From the NCBI GenBank assembly GCA_037385685.1, contig JARRMW010000003.1:1-64000 (forward strand): DNA of 64,000 nt, read 5' to 3'. The position numbers and the translations under genes are program-made. Below the pieces are notes generated by a model. That model was not told where the DNA came from and made no database searches. It saw nothing but the letters and a program-made list of their open reading frames with translations. Within the stretch, counting starts at the first letter, position 1; the number at the start of each line of letters is the position of its first letter. The stretch is from Sva-25 sp037385685. GTDB taxonomy: Bacteria > Pseudomonadota > Gammaproteobacteria > Chromatiales > Chromatiaceae. Below are positions 8,149 to 16,407 of this stretch, one piece after another.

Positions 8149-8298
8149 ATGCCTGGCAGACTGATCATTTACATGGCGCTCCTGACCTGCAGCCTGACCC
8201 TTGCCGCTTGTGGCCAGAAGGGTCCGCTCTACATGCCGGAGGAAAGCTCAACGGCCACTCAACCCGCAGCTCCGCAACAGCAAGCGGATACCGACTGA
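8149..8298 (+). CDS. lptM: LptM (YifL)-type small lipoprotein
   Basis: A 49-residue lipoprotein. The signal peptide MPGRLIIYMALLTCSLTLAAC ends in a lipobox (LAAC), followed by GQKGPLYMPEE, the conserved core of LptM, and a Gln/Ala/Thr tail. In E. coli LptM binds and helps assemble the LPS translocon LptDE at the outer membrane. It lies 14 bases before lysA, and the lptM-lysA-dapF order is typical in gammaproteobacteria. The GxKGPLY motif plus position makes the call firm despite the size. Confidence 0.88.
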   Translation: MPGRLIIYMALLTCSLTLAACGQKGPLYMPEESSTATQPAAPQQQADTD

Positions 8299-8312
8299 GC
8301 GAAGGGGCGCGC

Positions 8313-9566
8313 ATGGACCATTTTAGCTATATCGATGACCAGCTCCACGCCGAGTCTGTACCGCTGGCGGAGATTGCCGCAGCCTATGGAACGCCGTGTT
8401 ATGTCTACTCCAGAGCCACGCTCGAAAGACACTGGCATGCTTTTAACGACGCCTTCAAGGGCCATCCTCACCTCGTTTGCTACGCTGTCAAGGCAAACTC
8501 CAATCTTGCTGTCCTGAACCTTTTCGCACGTCTCGGTTCGGGGTTCGACATCGTCTCGATCGGCGAACTGGAGCGTGTGATCGAGGCCGGAGGCGATCCT
8601 GCAAAAGTCGTCTTCTCCGGTGTCGGCAAGCGCGAGGACGAAATCCGCAGGGCACTGGATCTCGACATACACTGCTTCAATGTCGAATCCGAAGCAGAAC
8701 TGCTGCGCATCAACCGGATCGCAGGCGAGATGGGCAAGCTGGCTCCTGTCTCCCTGCGCGTCAATCCCGATGTTGACGCCAACACACACCCTTATATCTC
8801 CACGGGACTCAGGGAGAACAAGTTCGGTGTCGATGTCGAGAATGCCATGCGCCTTTACCGCGAAGCCGCAAGCCTGGAGCATCTCGACGTGTGCGGCATC
8901 GACAGTCATATCGGTTCCCAGCTGACCGATCTCTCCCCGTTCCTCGCCGCGCTCGAGCGCGTGCTCGCCATGGTCGAGACCCTGAAGCAGGAGGGGATCG
9001 CGATCCGCCATATCGACCTTGGTGGTGGCCTGGGCGTTCCCTACACGGACGAACAGCCGCCGCATCCGCAGGACTATGCCCACGCAATCAGTACACGCCT
9101 TGCCAACAGCGACCTCGAGATCATTCTCGAACCGGGACGCGCCATCGCTGCGAATGCCGGCATCCTGCTGACACGGGTCGAATATCTCAAGCCGACCGGA
9201 GAGAAGGATTTCGCTATCGTCGATGCAGCCATGAACGACTTGCTGCGTCCGGCCCTCTACCAGGCAACACAACAGATCATTCCTGTCGACAGAAACCGGA
9301 AAGGCCATGACAGCATCTATGACATTGTCGGCCCGGTCTGCGAAACCGGTGATTTTCTCGGCAAGGAGCGTTCGCTTTCTCTGGCCGAGGGCGATCTGCT
9401 TGCCGTGCGCTCCAGTGGCGCCTACGGCTTTACGATGAGTTCGAACTACAACACCAGGCCGCGCGCGGCAGAGGTACTCGTCGATGGTGACCGGGTGCAC
9501 CTCGCCAGGGAACGCGAATCGCTTGCCGCTCTCTATGCCGGGGAGCACCTGCTGCCGGCAGACTGA
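8313..9566 (+). CDS. lysA: Diaminopimelate decarboxylase
   Basis: PLP enzyme that decarboxylates meso-diaminopimelate to L-lysine. The 417-residue protein starts at the ATG after GAAGGGG (five-base spacing); the longer frame to 8208 would overlap lptM. The alanine-racemase-type barrel carries the PLP lysine in CYAVKANSN (K60), the HIGSQ motif, the GGGLGVPY phosphate loop and EPGRAIAANAG. The C-terminal domain has the substrate motif GPVCETGDFLG. With dapF next, it covers the end of the lysine pathway from LL-DAP. Confidence 0.97.
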   Translation: MDHFSYIDDQLHAESVPLAEIAAAYGTPCYVYSRATLERHWHAFNDAFKGHPHLVCYAVKANSNLAVLNLFARLGSGFDIVSIGELERVIEAGGDPAKVVFSGVGKREDEIRRALDLDIHCFNVESEAELLRINRIAGEMGKLAPVSLRVNPDVDANTHPYISTGLRENKFGVDVENAMRLYREAASLEHLDVCGIDSHIGSQLTDLSPFLAALERVLAMVETLKQEGIAIRHIDLGGGLGVPYTDEQPPHPQDYAHAISTRLANSDLEIILEPGRAIAANAGILLTRVEYLKPTGEKDFAIVDAAMNDLLRPALYQATQQIIPVDRNRKGHDSIYDIVGPVCETGDFLGKERSLSLAEGDLLAVRSSGAYGFTMSSNYNTRPRAAEVLVDGDRVHLARERESLAALYAGEHLLPAD

Positions 9567-9594
9567 AATAGCCCAACCCGTGTAGACTCGTGGC

Positions 9595-10425
9595 ATGGAA
9601 CTGAAATTCACCAAGATGCAGGGCGCCGGAAACGACTTTGTCGTCTTCAATGCCATTGACCAGCAGGTCGATCTCAGCCGCGAGAAGCTGCAGCGCATCG
9701 CCGACCGCCATTTCGGCATCGGCTGCGACCAGATTTTGCTGGTTGAGCCTCCACGCATCGAGGGGACCGAATTCCACTATCGCATTTTCAACGCGGACGG
9801 CGGCGAGGTTGAGCAGTGCGGTAATGGCGCACGCTGTTTTGCACGCTACGTCCACGACAAGGGGCTCAGCAACAGCAACGCGCTGCATGTCGGCACCGCC
9901 AGGGGACGCATCACGCTCTATCTCGAACAGAATGGCCAGGTTCGCGTCAATATGGGTGTCCCGGGGTTCGAGCCCGCCGACATCCCCTTCCTGGCGGAGA
10001 CCAGCGCTCTCTCCTACAGCATCGATCTCGATGGCGCCCAGTACCATATCAGCGTCGTTTCCATGGGCAACCCCCATGCTGTCCTGCTGGTCGATGATAT
10101 CGACCGTGCCCCTGTCGAGACGGTCGGCCCATTGCTGGAATCACATCCACGATTTCCGCAACGGGTCAATGTCGGCTTTATGGAACACAGGAGCCGCAAC
10201 AGGATCGCCCTGCGTGTCTACGAGCGTGGAACTGGCGAGACCCTGGCCTGCGGAACGGGAGCCTGCGCTGCTGTCGTCAGTGGTATCCGCCAGAACAGCC
10301 TTGATGCGGAGGTCACGGTGGAACTGAAAGGGGGGCAACTTGTGATAAGCTGGGCAGGTGAAGGTGAGCCGGTCTGGATGACAGGACCGGCCGAGACGGT
10401 TTATGAAGGGGATATCAGCCTATGA
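9595..10425 (+). CDS. dapF: Diaminopimelate epimerase
   Basis: Cofactor-independent epimerase interconverting LL- and meso-diaminopimelate for lysine and peptidoglycan. The two catalytic cysteines are present: C75 in EQCGNGARCFARY and C219 in LACGTGACAAV. The start MELKFTKMQGAGNDFV is canonical. At 276 residues it has the family length. Its stop overlaps the DUF484 gene (ATGA). Confidence 0.98.
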   Translation: MELKFTKMQGAGNDFVVFNAIDQQVDLSREKLQRIADRHFGIGCDQILLVEPPRIEGTEFHYRIFNADGGEVEQCGNGARCFARYVHDKGLSNSNALHVGTARGRITLYLEQNGQVRVNMGVPGFEPADIPFLAETSALSYSIDLDGAQYHISVVSMGNPHAVLLVDDIDRAPVETVGPLLESHPRFPQRVNVGFMEHRSRNRIALRVYERGTGETLACGTGACAAVVSGIRQNSLDAEVTVELKGGQLVISWAGEGEPVWMTGPAETVYEGDISL

Positions 10426-11108
10426 GCGATATGACGGACTACGATGAGCATTTCGAGGCCGAAATCGCGGATTATCTGTACAGGCACAGCGACTATTTCA
10501 CACGCCATCCGGAACTGCTGCAGACACTCCGTGTTCCGCACAGTGCCGGCCAGGGGACAATTTCCCTTGTCGAGCGACAGACACAATTGCTGCGCGAGAA
10601 GGCAAATGAATACAGGAAACAACTCGAACATCTGATCGCCGTTGCGCGTGAGAACGACGATCTCAACCGACGCCTGCATGAACTGACCCTGACGCTGATC
10701 GAAACCGACGATCTGGACCGTCTCATGGATGTCCTTCTGGACGACCTTCGCGAGCAGTTCAATGCCGATGCCGTCGAACTGAAGCTCTTCTCCACAGAGA
10801 ATCTCGAGCAGGCTGTCAACGAGCGCCAGGCCGTCCCCCTGATGTTCGACGACTTCATGAAGCAGGGCAAGCCCAAGTGCGGCGCACTCAAGAAAGAACA
10901 GTTGCATTACCTGTTCGGCAGCATGGCCGCGGAAACCGGCTCCGTCGCATTGATCCCGCTGACCCACAATGCGGTCGAGGGTGTGCTGGCGATCGGCAGC
11001 CATGATCCGCAGCGCTTCCACCCCGGCAAGGACACGGAATTCCTGCAACGCCTCGGCGACCTCGTCAGTCACGCCCTCGGGCGCATCAGGCCACTGGAGC
11101 AGGAATGA
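10422..11108 (+). CDS. DUF484 family protein (YigA-like, GAF fold)
   Basis: A 228-residue DUF484 protein. Signatures: the N-terminal IADYLYRHSDYFTRHPELL, then LRVPHSAGQGTISLVERQ leading into a coiled coil (about 40-90), and a GAF-like C-terminal half ending GDLVSHALGRIRPLE. Its molecular job is unknown. The gene is almost always between dapF and xerC, and both junctions here overlap by four bases, so it is made with them. Confidence 0.92.
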   Translation: MSDMTDYDEHFEAEIADYLYRHSDYFTRHPELLQTLRVPHSAGQGTISLVERQTQLLREKANEYRKQLEHLIAVARENDDLNRRLHELTLTLIETDDLDRLMDVLLDDLREQFNADAVELKLFSTENLEQAVNERQAVPLMFDDFMKQGKPKCGALKKEQLHYLFGSMAAETGSVALIPLTHNAVEGVLAIGSHDPQRFHPGKDTEFLQRLGDLVSHALGRIRPLEQE

Positions 11109-12022
11109 GCGAGACGGGTCCATTGCAGGCCCGGCTCAGCGGATTCATTGACCACCTGGGTCACGAGCGACGACTCTCCCCGGAAACAGTCAAAAGCTAC
11201 CAGCGCGACCTCGAACAGTTCCTCTCATGGCTCGCAGAGAACGGAACAGGCACCCCGGACAGCATCAACCAGCACCTTGTTCGCGCATGGGTTGCCAGCA
11301 GGCACAGGCAGAATATCAGTGGCAAGAGCCTGCAACGCCAGCTGTCCAGCCTGCGCACCTTCTTCCGCTACCTGTTGCGTGAGGGAGTCATCACTCACAA
11401 TCCGGCAGAGGGGGTGCGGGCACCAAAAGCAAAACGCCCCCTGCCGAAAGCACTGGACGCTGATCAGCTCTCACGTCTCCTCGACAGGCAGGCAGCAGAT
11501 CCCCTGGAAAAGCGCGACCTGGCCATGATGGAACTCTTCTACTCGTGCGGCCTACGGCTTGCGGAACTCGTCTCGCTCGACGTCCGTGATCTGCCTGCCG
11601 AGAACGACCAGCTCGAGGTGATTGGCAAGGGAGCAAAAACACGACGCGTGCCACTTGGCAATATGGCCCGCAAGGCGATTCAGGAATGGCTCAAGGAGCG
11701 CGGACGCTATGCAGCAGAGGATGAACCCGCTCTATTCGTCAGCACGCGGGGAAATCGCATTCATCCACGCAGCGTGCAGCAGCGCATCGACCGGCTGGCG
11801 AGGCAACTGAATGCATTGCAGCATCTGCATCCGCATATGCTGCGACACTCCTTTGCAAGCCACCTGCTCGAATCGTCCGGTGACTTGCGCGCCGTCCAGG
11901 AACTGCTCGGACACGCAGACATCAGCACGACGCAGGTCTATACCCATCTCGACTTCCAGCACCTTGCCCAGGTCTACGACCAGGCCCATCCGCGCGCACG
12001 AAAAAAACGCGGCAAGGAGTAA
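11105..12022 (+). CDS. xerC: Site-specific tyrosine recombinase XerC
   Basis: With XerD it resolves chromosome dimers at dif. The 305-residue protein has the SAM-like N-terminal domain (1-105) and the catalytic domain with R151 (SCGLRLAEL), K175 (GKGAKTRR), H244/R247 (HMLRHSF), H270 (LGHADIST) and the nucleophile Y279 (QVYTH). The place after dapF-DUF484 is the conserved xerC locus, which rules out a phage integrase. The 3' end also encodes, on the other strand, the terminator of the convergent membrane gene. Confidence 0.96.
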   Translation: MSETGPLQARLSGFIDHLGHERRLSPETVKSYQRDLEQFLSWLAENGTGTPDSINQHLVRAWVASRHRQNISGKSLQRQLSSLRTFFRYLLREGVITHNPAEGVRAPKAKRPLPKALDADQLSRLLDRQAADPLEKRDLAMMELFYSCGLRLAELVSLDVRDLPAENDQLEVIGKGAKTRRVPLGNMARKAIQEWLKERGRYAAEDEPALFVSTRGNRIHPRSVQQRIDRLARQLNALQHLHPHMLRHSFASHLLESSGDLRAVQELLGHADISTTQVYTHLDFQHLAQVYDQAHPRARKKRGKE

Positions 12023-12032
12023 GCCTGCCGCG
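12001..12032 (-). terminator. Intrinsic terminator of the BPSS1780-like gene, inside the xerC 3' end
   Basis: On the minus strand a seven-base stem CGCGGCA / TGCCGCG is followed by seven Ts. It ends transcripts of the membrane-protein gene and overlaps the last codons and stop of xerC. Confidence 0.8.
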
Positions 12033-12094
12033 CATCAGAGTCCGGCTGATGCAGAAAACTTCTTCCCGACCTCTCCGCTCACAAGGTCCTCAGG

Positions 12095-12904
12095 TTATGC
12101 CTGCAGGAAGATCTCCTTGTAGCAGACATAGAGGGAGATCATGCCGACAGGTACCAGGATCAGCATACCGAGGCCCAGCGGGATCATCGCGAGAATACTC
12201 AGCAGGATCATCAGGATGCCAAACAGCAGGAAGGGCATGATGTTCCTCAGGCAACCACGGAAACTGAGCTTCAGCGCCTGCATGACCTCAAGGTCATTGA
12301 AGGTGATCAGGGCCGGTGCGAAATAAAAAGCCATGATAACCGGAATGGTCAGAGCGAGCGCAACCAGCACAGCCAGCGCGAAAACAGGACCCCCGGTCGT
12401 CTCCATGACCCGGGCAGCCGCTTCAGTATCCTCGAATCCCCCTTCCATGCCGGCAAGACCGATGAAGAGGCCGAAGACAGCGAAGATGATGAACAGCATC
12501 ACGAGCGAAAAGACAATGTACAGCAAACCCAGAATCAGCAGCCGATTCCGCTGCGGGATCGAAAACCCTGCAAAGAGCCGCTCGATGGAAAAGGTTTTAC
12601 CCGCATCGAGGTCCCTGCAGGCCAGCAGGATACCGGCAAAGAGCACCGGGTAGAGTACATTGATGATCATTGAACCCACCAGGGGAATGAGTGCAACGAG
12701 AAAAGTCAGCGCGAACAGAACCAGCACCATCAGAATCCAGTTCAGCGGTGATCTCTTGAAATAGTTCCAGGCTTCGGCGATCCAGCCCGCGCCCCTGCCA
12801 AACGGGTGATTTCTTGGCTCACCGAGCAATTCTCCCGGCTCAAAATCATGTTCGACAGCGAGATCCGACGAGGGCGTCTCGTAAGGGTTCTGTTGATCTG
12901 CCAT
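12095..12904 (-). CDS. BPSS1780-type integral membrane protein
   Basis: A 269-residue membrane protein starting at MADQQNPYETPSSDL after an AGGAGT site; the frame is open further upstream but has no ribosome site. A 50-residue polar N-terminus carries NPYETPSSD and GRGAGWIAEAWNYFKRSPLNW. About six hydrophobic segments follow, including an early LVALIPLVGSMIINVLYPVLFAGILLAC-like region and two C-terminal helices ending in a short cytoplasmic tail. The G-W-I-A-W-x-x-F motif before the first helix is typical of the BPSS1780 family. Function is unknown. It is convergent with xerC. Confidence 0.75.
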   Translation of the reverse strand: MADQQNPYETPSSDLAVEHDFEPGELLGEPRNHPFGRGAGWIAEAWNYFKRSPLNWILMVLVLFALTFLVALIPLVGSMIINVLYPVLFAGILLACRDLDAGKTFSIERLFAGFSIPQRNRLLILGLLYIVFSLVMLFIIFAVFGLFIGLAGMEGGFEDTEAAARVMETTGGPVFALAVLVALALTIPVIMAFYFAPALITFNDLEVMQALKLSFRGCLRNIMPFLLFGILMILLSILAMIPLGLGMLILVPVGMISLYVCYKEIFLQA

Positions 12905-13045
12905 GGTGACTCCTTTTTTCTCTGTCAGGCATTCTTGGTTCAAACAATAGCAAAAGGCTGCCCTGCTTCCCTGATTTTTTACTCCGGCTGTCGTCAGCCA
13001 GCGGGATGCCCACACCACTCTTGAAGCCTGCACAAAGAGGAACTG

Positions 13046-13864
13046 ATGATTGCATTCCCGTTGATCCGGCACTATCTTGACGAAAACTGCCGGCCACCAA
13101 AGATGTTCAGTGCCTTCAGGCGATGGCGCCGCCAACGCATTATCCAAAACGACTCAATCACCGACAGGACATGGCAGGAAGCATTCGCTGCCCTGCCCCT
13201 GCTCGAGCGACTGAATGAACAGGAAAGAGAGACACTGCGAACGCTTGTCATCCTCTTGCTGCACGATAAACACTTTTCCGGTGCTCATGGCCTCGAGGTT
13301 ACCGAGTCCATGCGACTACTCATCGCACTGCAGGCCTGCCTGCCGATCCTCTATCTGGATATCGACTGGTACAGCAACTGGCACTCCATCATCATCTACC
13401 CGGAAGGCTTTGCTGCTGAAAGCACCGTGATCGATGACACGGGCATCAGCCACAGGGTCAAGCGGGCACTCAGCGGTGAAGCCTGGGAAAACGGACCGGT
13501 CATTCTTTCATGGATTGATTCCCTGCATGCCGGGCAGGTGATCGATGGTGTGAATCTCGTTATCCATGAATTCGTACACAAGCTCGACATGCGTAACGGC
13601 AGCGCCAACGGATTTCCGCCCCTGCATGCCGGCATGGATCGCAAGGCCTGGACAGAAGCCTTCTCCTCCGCATTCGATGACTTCCAGGAGCGCCTGTTTC
13701 ATGGCGATACGGCGGGCATTGATCCCTATGCCGGGCATTCACCGGCCGAGTTTCTGGCCGTGCTCAGCGAAGTCTTTTTTGAGCGTCCCGAAAGCGTTCA
13801 TGACCTTTATCCCGGCGTTTATGAACAGATGGTTCTCTTTTTCAGGCAGGATCCGATGAGGTGA
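13046..13864 (+). CDS. mtfA: MtfA-type zinc peptidase
   Basis: Zinc metallopeptidase of the MtfA (DUF980) family. The HExxH-like motif IHEFVHKLD (H174, E175, H178) is followed by DMRNGSANGFPPLH and the downstream EFLAVLSEVFFERP, where the Glu pair supplies the third ligand. An N-terminal stretch has WRRQRII and the family motif KHFSGAHGLEVTESMR. In E. coli MtfA binds the repressor Mlc and so affects ptsG, but most homologues occur where that circuit is absent. A good site (AGAGGA) precedes the ATG. 272 residues is the usual length. Confidence 0.93.
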   Translation: MIAFPLIRHYLDENCRPPKMFSAFRRWRRQRIIQNDSITDRTWQEAFAALPLLERLNEQERETLRTLVILLLHDKHFSGAHGLEVTESMRLLIALQACLPILYLDIDWYSNWHSIIIYPEGFAAESTVIDDTGISHRVKRALSGEAWENGPVILSWIDSLHAGQVIDGVNLVIHEFVHKLDMRNGSANGFPPLHAGMDRKAWTEAFSSAFDDFQERLFHGDTAGIDPYAGHSPAEFLAVLSEVFFERPESVHDLYPGVYEQMVLFFRQDPMR

Positions 13865-13950
13865 GCGGATAGCTGTTGTTTCTTTCCTGTCCCTGGTTTT
13901 GTATCGCTTCGCGATGGATTAATTCAATGCGCGTATCGGCGCGCGCCCGA

Positions 13951-13976
13951 GTGACTTTTGTTCCGGCAAAAGTCAC
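13951..13976. repeat. Inverted repeat GTGACTTTTG(6)CAAAAGTCAC
   Basis: Perfect 10-base arms flank TTCCGG. The same design, a TTTTG arm, six bases, then CAAAA, recurs at 14371-14404. Confidence 0.85.
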
Positions 13977-14148
13977 CAAAACCATTCGCTCCGGGACACC
14001 ACCCTTCTGGTCCCCTGCGTTCCTCGGCAAAGCCGGCGCAAAAAGAACTCGGGATCTTAGATCCCTCAAACACCTTTTTGCTTTCTCCGGCTTTCCCTGC
14101 GGTACTCGGTGGTGTCCAGTCGCAGTGGGTGTAGCTTTCAATAAAAGT

Positions 14149-14200
14149 TGTAGGAGCCCACAGCGTGGGCGAATGTTCTCCTGGAGGGCTCGCTCCTGCA
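14149..14200. repeat. REP-like pair in opposite orientation
   Basis: TGTAGGAGCCCACAGCGTGG on the plus strand and TGCAGGAGCGAGCCC on the minus strand form a head-to-head pair resembling pseudomonad REP units (TGTAGGAGC core followed by a GC-rich palindrome). Confidence 0.65.
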
Positions 14201-14370
14201 GATTAAGGTGGGGTATTCCGGGAACATTTCCCTTCTAACGCGTCGAGCATCGCAGTCACTGACAGGAGGCAAGCGAGGCGTGTTTGAGCGTAGCGAGTTG
14301 GCGAGCGCCGGTCAGGGACGCGAAGCGCAGAGTAGCCGCAGGCCGCGTTAGCAGGGTGCCCTTTTCTTTG

Positions 14371-14404
14371 CCTTCTTTCTTTTGGGCAAGCAAAAGAAAG
14401 AAGG
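14371..14404. repeat. Inverted repeat with 14-base arms
   Basis: CCTTCTTTCTTTTG, six bases (GGCAAG), then the exact reverse complement. Purine/pyrimidine-rich arms; it would form a very stable hairpin. Confidence 0.85.
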
Positions 14405-14525
14405 GTGCTGCGGCGCACCCGCCGCTTTCATAATAAAAATTGCGCGCCAACGCGCGCATCAAATTTAATCTGTCCCAAAGGGACACAAAACAGAAGTCGT
14501 CATGCAGTGACAGAAAAGAAGAGAC

Positions 14526-15290
14526 TCAGTGCTGCAGAATCTGGCTCAGGAAAAGCTGCGTCCGCTCGTGCTGCGGGTTGTTGAAGAATTCCTCGGGCTT
14601 GTTCGACTCGATGATCTCGCCGCCATCCATGAATATGACGGAATCCGCAACCGTTTTCGCAAAGCCCATCTCGTGAGTCACGCAGAGCATGGTCATGCCG
14701 CTCTCGGCGAGTTCGACCATGACATCGAGCACTTCCTTGATCATCTCGGGATCAAGCGCAGAGGTTGGCTCGTCGAACAGCATGATGCGCGGGTTCATGC
14801 AAAGACTGCGCGCGATCGCGACACGCTGCTGCTGGCCGCCCGAAAGCTGGCCCGGATATTTGGTGGCCTGGTCGGGAATCTTGACGCGCTCGAGGTATTT
14901 CATCGCGACCTCCTCGGCTTCCTTGCGTGGCATCTTGCGTACCCAGATCGGTGCAAGGCAGCAGTTCTCGAGCACTGTCAGGTGCGGGAAGAGGTTGAAG
15001 TGCTGGAAGCACATACCGACCTCGCGGCGTATCTGGTCGATATTCTTGATGTCGTTGGTAAGCTCGATACCGTCGACGATGATCTTGCCACGCTGGTGTT
15101 CCTCGAGCCGGTTGATACAACGGATCATGGTCGACTTGCCCGATCCGGACGGGCCGCAGACAACGATGCGCTCTCCAGGCTTGACCTCGAGATTGATGTT
15201 TTTCAGGACATGGAACTCGCCATACCACTTGTGCATGCCGATGATCTCAACGGCCATCCTTTCGTTCGTTTTCGCGACGTCTTCCGCCAT
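14526..15290 (-). CDS. aapP: General L-amino-acid ABC transporter, ATP-binding protein AapP
   Basis: The ATPase of a polar amino-acid importer. Walker A GPSGSGKST lies near residue 44, the signature LSGGQQQRVAIARSL near 148, Walker B IMLFDEPTSALDPE just after, and the H-loop in CVTHEMGFAKTV. At 254 residues it is the family length. It is the last gene of a J-Q-M-P operon read on the minus strand, so it energises AapQ/AapM at the inner membrane. The permeases' unusual size fixes the Aap/Bzt subfamily rather than GlnQ. Confidence 0.93.
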   Translation of the reverse strand: MAEDVAKTNERMAVEIIGMHKWYGEFHVLKNINLEVKPGERIVVCGPSGSGKSTMIRCINRLEEHQRGKIIVDGIELTNDIKNIDQIRREVGMCFQHFNLFPHLTVLENCCLAPIWVRKMPRKEAEEVAMKYLERVKIPDQATKYPGQLSGGQQQRVAIARSLCMNPRIMLFDEPTSALDPEMIKEVLDVMVELAESGMTMLCVTHEMGFAKTVADSVIFMDGGEIIESNKPEEFFNNPQHERTQLFLSQILQH

Positions 15291-15308
15291 AACTCTTGTC
15301 TCTTGAGG

Positions 15309-16406
15309 TTAGTGTCCGGTATGCAGCTTGCGTTCGAGTGCCTGGCTGTAGCGCGACATGCCAAAACAGAATATCCAGAAGGTCACGGCAGCGAAGACAT
15401 AGCCCTCGATTGAAAAGCCAAGCCACTTGGTATCCTGGGTCGCCGACTGGATCATGGCGAGCAGATCGAACAGTCCGATGATCAAGACCAGCGTTGTGTC
15501 CTTGAAAAGGGCAATAAAGGTATTGACGATGCCGGGTATGACGAGCTTCAGGGCTTGCGGCAGGATGATCAGCCCCATGCTTTTCCAGTAGCTCAGGCCA
15601 AGCGCCTCGGCCGCCTCATACTGCCCTTTCGGGATTGCCTGCAGTCCGCCACGCACTACCTCGGCCATGTAGGCCGACTGGAACATTACGATGCCGATAA
15701 GTGCGCGCAACAGCTTGTCAAACTGGGTTCCCTCGGGCAGAAAGAGTGGCAGCATGACAGACGCCATGAAGAGGACCGTGATAAGCGGAACACCACGCCA
15801 CAGTTCTATGAAGGCAACCGACAGCGCGCGGACGATAGGCATCTCCGATCTTCGTCCCAAAGCGAGCAGTATCCCGAGCGGCAAGGCCGCGACGATACCA
15901 ACCGCCGAGAGCACGAGTGTCAGGGTCAATCCGCCCCAGAGGCTCGTCTCGACATGCTCGAGACCAAAGGCACCACCCGAGAGCAGGTAAAAGCCGACGA
16001 TCGGGAAGCCGAACAAGATGAACATGCCAAGCCATTTCTTCCACGGAAAACTCTTGATGAACATTGGGATCATCAGCAATACGAACAGGATGGCCATGAA
16101 ATTGATGCGCCACTGTTCGGCTTCGGGGTAGAGCCCATACATGAACTGCTTGAAGCGAACAGAGACGAAGACCCAGCAAGCACCGCCACTGTCGCAGTCA
16201 TCACGGCTGGTGCCGATCCAGTCGGCCTTGATAAAGGCCCACTCGACCAGCGGAACGACCGTTTTCCAGAGGATAAAAATTGCCAGCAGTGTCAGCAGGC
16301 TGTTGAGCCAGTTCGAAAACAGGTTCTGCCTGAGCCAGCCGATAATCCCGGTCTGGCTAACCGGTGGTGGCAGATCTTCGTGCGGAGTATGCTGAATCAC
16401 GGCCAT
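15309..16406 (-). CDS. aapM: General L-amino-acid ABC transporter, permease AapM
   Basis: Inner-membrane permease of 365 residues with the long N-terminal extension that marks AapM/BztC. Helices start near 25 and 100, and the permease core after about 170 has ALPLGILLALGRRS and the EAA-type loop EVVRGGLQAIPKGQYEAAEALGLS that docks the ATPase. It begins one base after the aapQ stop and ends 18 bases before aapP. Confidence 0.93.
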   Translation of the reverse strand: MAVIQHTPHEDLPPPVSQTGIIGWLRQNLFSNWLNSLLTLLAIFILWKTVVPLVEWAFIKADWIGTSRDDCDSGGACWVFVSVRFKQFMYGLYPEAEQWRINFMAILFVLLMIPMFIKSFPWKKWLGMFILFGFPIVGFYLLSGGAFGLEHVETSLWGGLTLTLVLSAVGIVAALPLGILLALGRRSEMPIVRALSVAFIELWRGVPLITVLFMASVMLPLFLPEGTQFDKLLRALIGIVMFQSAYMAEVVRGGLQAIPKGQYEAAEALGLSYWKSMGLIILPQALKLVIPGIVNTFIALFKDTTLVLIIGLFDLLAMIQSATQDTKWLGFSIEGYVFAAVTFWIFCFGMSRYSQALERKLHTGH

Positions 16407-16407
16407 G

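Larger units (their letters stand above)
13865..14525. other. Non-coding mosaic of inverted repeats between mtfA and the aap operon
   Basis: No believable gene lies in these 660 bases. The short open frames on both strands are Arg/Ser/Ala-rich translations of repeat units. Three separate repeat modules are listed below; between them are runs rich in CGCG and GCGA words. The end near 14510 is next to the stop of aapP, with no obvious terminator T-run. Confidence 0.7.

Noticed and set aside
13842..14486. Short minus-strand frames in the 13.9-14.5 kb mosaic
   Set aside because: They translate inverted repeats (VTFAGTKVTRARA, FFLLLAQKKEGK) and have no start signals.
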